DNA from: Salinisphaera sp. T31B1
GTDB taxonomy: Bacteria; Pseudomonadota; Gammaproteobacteria; Nevskiales; Salinisphaeraceae
DNA: 64,000 bases
Reading direction: 5' to 3'
Assembly: GCF_040361275.1 (NCBI RefSeq)
Contig: NZ_APNH01000002.1
Location: forward strand, 310,001 to 374,000
Shown here: positions 59,867 through 64,000 of the stretch, piece after piece
How positions within the stretch are numbered: position 1 is the stretch's first letter
How the letters are laid out: every line of letters begins with the position of its first letter
Program-made: the position numbers and the translations under genes
The notes under the pieces: model-generated
Database searches by the model: none
Told to the model about the DNA's origin: nothing
What the model saw: only the letters and a program-made list of their open reading frames with translations

Positions 59867-61268
59867 CCTGGGCCTCCGCGGGCAGCCGAGCCAGCGCATT
59901 ATCGAACAACGCCGGCACGCTATCGTTGAGCTCATGGCGATCGATATCGCTGAATATGCGCGTGTCCGCCAGCCACTGCTCGAACTCCGGCGCCGGGCGC
60001 AGCCCGAGTGCGCGTCGAACGTACAGGGCATCATGGAAGGAGGTCGTCTGGTAGTTGAGCATGATGTCGTCCGATCCAGGGATGCCCATGACGAAATTGC
60101 AGCCCGCGACGCCCAGCAGCGTCAGCAGCGTGTCCATATCGTTCTGATCGGCTTCGGCATGGTTTGTGTAACAGACGTCGCAGCCCATCGGCACGCCCAT
60201 GAGCTTGCCGCAGAAGTGGTCTTCCAGTCCGGCCCGAATGATCTCCTTGCCGTCGAACAGATATTCCGGGCCGATGAAGCCCACTACCGTGTTCACGAGC
60301 AGTGGCTCGAACTTGCGGGCCACGGCATAGGCCCGTGCTTCGCAGGTCTGCTGGTCGAGCCCGTGGTGGGCATCGGCCGATAGCGAGCTGCCCTGGCCGG
60401 TCTCGAAGTACATCACGTTGTCGCCGATCGTGCCCCGGCCCAGCGAAAGTGCAGCCGAACGGGCCTCGGCTAGATCGGCCAGGCCAAAGCCGAAGCTGCG
60501 GTTTGTGGCCTCGGTGCCCCCGATCGACTGGAACACGAGGTCGACCGGCGCGCCCTGCTCGATCGCCTCGAGGGTATTGCTGACATGCGTCAACACACAG
60601 GACTGCGTGGGGATCTCGTATTTACGTATGACGTCGTCCAGCAGCCGCATAAGACGCACCGACTGCGCGACGTTGTCGGTTGCCGGATTGATGCCGATCA
60701 CCGCGTCACCGTTGCCATAGAGCAACCCGTCGAGAATGCTCGCCGCGATGCCGGTGGCGTCGTCGGTCGGGTGATTGGGTTGCAAGCGGGTCGACATGCG
60801 CCCCGGCTGGCCGATGGTATTGCGGAACGCCGTCTGCACGGGAGATTTCTGGGCGACCAGAATCAGATCCTGGTTGCGCATGATTTTGGCTACCGCAGCC
60901 GCCATTTCAGGGGTGATGCCGCTGCGTACCTGCTGCAGTACGGCCGGCGTGGTCGCATCGGCAAGCAACCAGTTGCGGAAATCGCCGACGGTCAGATGGG
61001 AGATCGGCGCGAATGCGGCGGCATCGTGATCATCGAAGATCAGGCGCGTGATCTCATCATCCTCGTAGGGAACCAGGGCCTCGTCGAGGAACGTCTTGAG
61101 CGGCAACTCTTCCAGCACCATCTGGGCCACGACACGCTCTTCGGCGGTCTCGGCTATGACCCCGGCCAACCGGTCGCCGGATCGAGCCGGCGTTGCCTTG
61201 GCCATCACGTCCGCCAGGTCTCGATACCCGTAGGTTCGCTCGCCGAGCGTGTAGCGGTATTTCTTCAT
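59859..61268 (-). CDS. eutB: Ethanolamine ammonia-lyase heavy chain
   Basis: 469 residues. YGDLADV-type start (TYGYRDLADVMAKATPARSG), NHPTDDATGIAASILDGLLY, GNGDAVIGINPATDNV, FETGQGSSLSADAHHGLDQ, and CDVCYTNHAEADQND are EutB landmarks. It holds the substrate and B12 site. No microcompartment shell or acetaldehyde dehydrogenase genes are beside it, so acetaldehyde must be handled elsewhere. Confidence 0.97.
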   Translation of the reverse strand: MKKYRYTLGERTYGYRDLADVMAKATPARSGDRLAGVIAETAEERVVAQMVLEELPLKTFLDEALVPYEDDEITRLIFDDHDAAAFAPISHLTVGDFRNWLLADATTPAVLQQVRSGITPEMAAAVAKIMRNQDLILVAQKSPVQTAFRNTIGQPGRMSTRLQPNHPTDDATGIAASILDGLLYGNGDAVIGINPATDNVAQSVRLMRLLDDVIRKYEIPTQSCVLTHVSNTLEAIEQGAPVDLVFQSIGGTEATNRSFGFGLADLAEARSAALSLGRGTIGDNVMYFETGQGSSLSADAHHGLDQQTCEARAYAVARKFEPLLVNTVVGFIGPEYLFDGKEIIRAGLEDHFCGKLMGVPMGCDVCYTNHAEADQNDMDTLLTLLGVAGCNFVMGIPGSDDIMLNYQTTSFHDALYVRRALGLRPAPEFEQWLADTRIFSDIDRHELNDSVPALFDNALARLPAEAQDG

Positions 61269-61376
61269 GCTGTGCCTGGGCCGAATCCGCGTGCTCTCAG
61301 AATGCGCCGACTATCGGCAGAATGAAAGCGGAAGGCGCGCACGCTGTCTGCGAAGCGCGCAGCGGGCCGGATAACG

Positions 61377-62534
61377 CTAGTGTGGTGATCCGGCCGATAC
61401 CGATCCACCCGTATCGGCAAACATCCGGGTCAGCACGATGCCCAGTCGCTCGATGATCGTATCGATCTCGACTGCCCTCAGTGGCACCAGCTCGAAAACC
61501 AGACGGGCCTGGCCGAGCTCGTGGGTCATCATGCGGATCGACGGCCGGTCGCCAGCCAGCGCGGCACAAACAGCCGCGGCGGCATCCCGCTGCTGCGTGT
61601 CGTCCAGCTGCAGCCGGACCCGATCGACCGGCATCCCGCCCGCGTCGGGCAACAGCGAGACATCGACGACGCCTGGCAGGTCGGCGATGCCGGCAACAAA
61701 CCGATCGATCTTGGCCCTTTGAACGCGCTGCCATTCGACATCCGGCTCGGCGGCACGTGCTTCCAGCGCAGCCAGCACGCCTACAAGCGCTTCCTTGGTC
61801 GGCTTCATGGCGCGTCCGATACCGCGGCCCTGGGCACGTACCGCGGCCACCAGCGGTGCCGTACCGACCACCACGCCGGCCGTCGGCGACGCCAGATATT
61901 TGTGCGCGCTGACGAGCACCAGATCGGCCCCGGTTGCAACCAGCTTGCTGATCTGCCGGTCTTGCGCCGCCCCATCGACGATCGCCGGAACCCCGGCGCG
62001 ATGTGCCGCTGCCACGGCGGCCGCAAGATCGATGGGTGCGCCGCGGACGAGGCGCGAGGCCACGATGAGCAGACAGGCCGTGTCGGGCTGTGCCAGGGCC
62101 TGCTCGAGTTCACCTATCTCGCAGCCGGCTTCACTACCAACGATCACCGGACGGGCCCCGGCCAACCGCACGGCGGTCGTGATCGGATGACCATAGTCGA
62201 CACAATGGCCGGCCGGTATCACTACGCCGTTTGCCATGCCCGTGGTATCGGGCAATGCCGCAATCCGTTCGGCATCGACGCCGCTCATCGTGGCTGCGAC
62301 CGAAAGCGACAGACCGGCAGCCACGCAGTGGCACACGGCACCCGACTCGGCACCGCTGTATCCGGCGAGTGCGCGACTGACGAGGTCTTCCAGCTCGTCG
62401 ATCACGAAGAATTCGCCGAGCGCTTGTGCAACACGCTTTTGAACCAGCTCAGGCGAGCGCGACACGCCCAGCGGCGTATAGGTTCCGGCTGCATTGATCA
62501 CCGGGGTCAACCCGTAACGTTCATGTAGGGACAT
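61377..62534 (-). CDS. SelA/DgaE-like PLP-dependent enzyme
   Basis: 385 residues, aspartate-aminotransferase-type fold. VINAAGTYTPLGVSRSPELV, SGAVCHCVAAGLSLSVAA, VDGAAQDRQIS and PLP Lys in VSAHKYLASPTAGVVVG match the SelA-like family that includes D-glucosaminate-6-phosphate ammonia-lyase. Too short and out of context for true selenocysteine synthase. It is 108 bp upstream of eutB on the same strand, so a role in amino-alcohol or amino-sugar breakdown is possible (inference). Divergent from the DUF4019 gene. Confidence 0.8.
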   Translation of the reverse strand: MSLHERYGLTPVINAAGTYTPLGVSRSPELVQKRVAQALGEFFVIDELEDLVSRALAGYSGAESGAVCHCVAAGLSLSVAATMSGVDAERIAALPDTTGMANGVVIPAGHCVDYGHPITTAVRLAGARPVIVGSEAGCEIGELEQALAQPDTACLLIVASRLVRGAPIDLAAAVAAAHRAGVPAIVDGAAQDRQISKLVATGADLVLVSAHKYLASPTAGVVVGTAPLVAAVRAQGRGIGRAMKPTKEALVGVLAALEARAAEPDVEWQRVQRAKIDRFVAGIADLPGVVDVSLLPDAGGMPVDRVRLQLDDTQQRDAAAAVCAALAGDRPSIRMMTHELGQARLVFELVPLRAVEIDTIIERLGIVLTRMFADTGGSVSAGSPH

Positions 62535-62765
62535 GTGAGATCCGTAACATTGCGCAACCGTGATCGGCGGTCACAGCCGCTGAGTGGATGATCGATGCAT
62601 GGACGAAGCGCTGGTCCGGCCATCGCGGCGGGTTCGGCGCAAGCCGCGCACCGTTGCCGAACGACCCGCAAGAATAATTGTACGGCTCGATTCGGTGCAC
62701 AACGATTGCGGGATGGCCATGCACAGGCGCAGGATTGGAATCATCCAGTGCGCCGGAGAAATCGC

Positions 62766-63278
62766 ATGAAGCCCATCGTCGGTCTTGTCATCGTGGCCTG
62801 TCTGGTCTGTAGCGGCAGTGCGGCTTTTGCGCAAAACGATACCGCGGCTGCAGACAGCACGTCGGAAACACCACAGACGCGTTCGATCGCGGGTCAACCG
62901 TTGACCCCGCGTGCGCTCGCCGCCGCCTTGAGCACGGTCAATGCGCTGCTCGGCGAGATGAACGACGGCCAGAGTGCGCCGGGTTACGACCTGCTCGCGC
63001 CATCGGCCCAGGAAACGGAAACCCAGGCGCAGTGGAACAGCCTGTTCACCGAACTGCACGATGCCGCCGGTGCGCGCAAACGCAGCACGTTCGGCTTTGC
63101 GCTGCGTACCGACCAGTTACCCAATGCGCGCCCCGGTGAATATGTGGTGATCGGCCTGAACAGCGATTTCGAAAAAGCCAGCCTCGCCGAGACGATTATC
63201 CTTACCGATGTGAATGGCCGGTATCTGATTTCCGGTTACCACTTCCAGAACCGAAGCCCGACGGTGTCACAGCCGTAA
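62766..63278 (+). CDS. Exported DUF4019 protein
   Basis: 170 residues. Sec signal peptide (GLVIVACLVCSGSAAFAQ, cleavage after AFAQ likely). The mature part (LLAPSAQETETQAQWNSLF, GEYVVIGLNSDFEKASLAE) matches DUF4019, a periplasmic family of unknown role that resembles a cone-like fold. GGAG lies eight bases before the ATG. Confidence 0.8.
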   Translation: MKPIVGLVIVACLVCSGSAAFAQNDTAAADSTSETPQTRSIAGQPLTPRALAAALSTVNALLGEMNDGQSAPGYDLLAPSAQETETQAQWNSLFTELHDAAGARKRSTFGFALRTDQLPNARPGEYVVIGLNSDFEKASLAETIILTDVNGRYLISGYHFQNRSPTVSQP

Positions 63279-63581
63279 CGTCGTATAGGTGGATTGCTGT
63301 CTTGGCCGCAGTCTTCGGCCGGCGCGATCTCAACCGATCCACTCGGCAACGATTAACGAAAGCTTCACGGTGCATGCGATAATATTGCCCGCTATCTATC
63401 TCTGCCCGATGATGTCCGCAACCACCCGGCCGCAGCTGCGCGGGCTAGGCAATCTTTCGCATTGCCCTGAACGGCACACGGCGCTATAACCGACCCACGC
63501 GCACGGCAAAACGTGCCCGATGGCGCGATCGTGCCCCGGCTCGACTCGTCATCTTTCGACCCGAGAGCCATGGAGGCCCCG
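63279..63581. other. Intergenic region ahead of the molybdo-hydroxylase gene
   Basis: 303 bp without a coding frame that has a ribosome site. A short hairpin (GGCCG-N7-CGGCC) follows the DUF4019 gene, and a good promoter lies at 63462-63490. Confidence 0.6.
63462..63490 (+). promoter_or_regulatory. Promoter candidate of the 2Fe-2S subunit gene
   Basis: TTGCCC, 17-bp spacer, TATAAC: near-consensus sigma70 hexamers at ideal spacing, about 90 bp before the ATG. Confidence 0.55.
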
Positions 63582-64000
63582 ATGGATTCCAACAACGCCC
63601 CCACCGATACCACCGTTTCCTTCCGTATCAACGGCCAGATGCAGCAGCTGGACCTGCCGCCCAACGTGGTGCTGCTCGATGCGCTGCGAGACCGGCTCGG
63701 CCTGACTGGCACCAAGAAGGGCTGCGATCACGGCCAGTGCGGTGCCTGCACCGTGCTGATCAACGGCGAAGCCGTCAATTCCTGTCTCGCGCTGGCCGTG
63801 GTGCACGACGGCGACGACATCACTACGGTCGAAGGTCTGGCAGACGGCGATGACCTGGCCCCGCTGCAGGCGGCCTTCCTCGAGCACGACGCCTACCAGT
63901 GCGGCTATTGCACACCCGGCCAGCTGATGTCGGCCACCGAGCTGCTGACCAACGAGCAGGTCGGCAGCGCCGACGCGGATGTGGCAGAAGCCATGAGCGG
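63582..64000 (+). CDS. Xanthine/aldehyde dehydrogenase-family 2Fe-2S subunit (3' truncated)
   Basis: First 140 residues; the gene runs past the window. VLLDALRDRLGLTGTKKGCD then CGACTVLING...NSC gives the plant-type 2Fe-2S cluster, and YQCGYCTPGQLM starts the second cluster, the standard small-subunit order of molybdopterin hydroxylases. GGAGG precedes the ATG at 63582; ATG 63570 is in frame. No Tat signal is visible, so a cytoplasmic enzyme (XdhC/PaoA-like family) is expected; the substrate depends on the missing large subunit. Confidence 0.9.
   Translation, partial: MDSNNAPTDTTVSFRINGQMQQLDLPPNVVLLDALRDRLGLTGTKKGCDHGQCGACTVLINGEAVNSCLALAVVHDGDDITTVEGLADGDDLAPLQAAFLEHDAYQCGYCTPGQLMSATELLTNEQVGSADADVAEAMS

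Noticed and set aside
61377-62534. True selenocysteine synthase (selA)
   Set aside because: 385 residues is short for bacterial SelA (about 460), and no selB or tRNA-Sec is present; SelA-like catabolic families fit better.

Overview
The window is GC-rich (roughly 62-65% by eye), gene-dense chromosomal DNA with the housekeeping content of a gammaproteobacterium: fabD-fabG-acpP-fabF followed by pabB-pabC-mltG-tmk-holB-pilZ, mnmA-hflD, acnA, FadH and FadE homologues, recQ, msrA. The mix resembles the halophile-type genus Salinisphaera or a relative, but this is an inference from gene content; no rRNA, tRNA or other taxonomic marker is present. No insertion sequences, phage genes, CRISPR arrays or tRNAs were seen.

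Region 1-16.3 kb is the accessory part. A truncated EpsL-like outer-membrane barrel gene and a Wzx/MVF-type flippase are followed, by an ATGA stop-start overlap, by an Sfp/EntD-type phosphopantetheinyl transferase. Facing them on the minus strand is a tight four-gene operon: an NRPS (C-A-PCP, adenylation code resembling glycine), a 2687-residue PKS-NRPS hybrid (KS-AT-ACP-aminotransferase-C-A-PCP), and two alpha/beta hydrolases that look like the type 1 and type 2 hydrolases of exosortase-A/exopolysaccharide loci. There is no thioesterase or reductase domain. I read this as a small acyl-peptide/beta-amino-acid pathway next to exopolysaccharide export genes and regard it as the most interesting system in the window.

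Region 16.3-36 kb: a YbaY-MliC type lipoprotein with a Tag-like glycosylase; an FAD monooxygenase with an NTF2-like N-terminus divergent from fadH; a nitronate-monooxygenase-like flavoprotein; a large membrane protein that joins a DMT/EamA-like permease to a ProX/OpuAC-like betaine-binding domain; recQ with a hemolysin-III gene; fadE divergent from a TetR regulator; then pilZ-holB-tmk-mltG-pabC, which reads leftward from the fatty-acid cluster with overlapping stop and start codons at several junctions.

Region 36-46.2 kb: pabB (with an anthranilate-synthase-like PIAGT motif), fabF, acpP, fabG, fabD on the minus strand; divergent nudJ-like, mnmA, hflD, then acnA with a clear intrinsic terminator. 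plsX, fabH and rpmF are not beside fabD.

Region 46.2-64 kb: a 590-bp gene-free stretch, a DUF2267 gene, a class A beta-lactamase upstream of a renal-type dipeptidase, a DUF2252 gene, cytochrome b561, an alkylation-repair pair (Ada-AlkA fusion and Ogt) with a hydrolase, a DadA-like oxidase, msrA, a small lipoprotein, an ethanolamine unit (eutB, eutC, permease) preceded by a SelA-like PLP enzyme, a DUF4019 exported protein, and the start of a molybdo-hydroxylase 2Fe-2S subunit cut by the window end.
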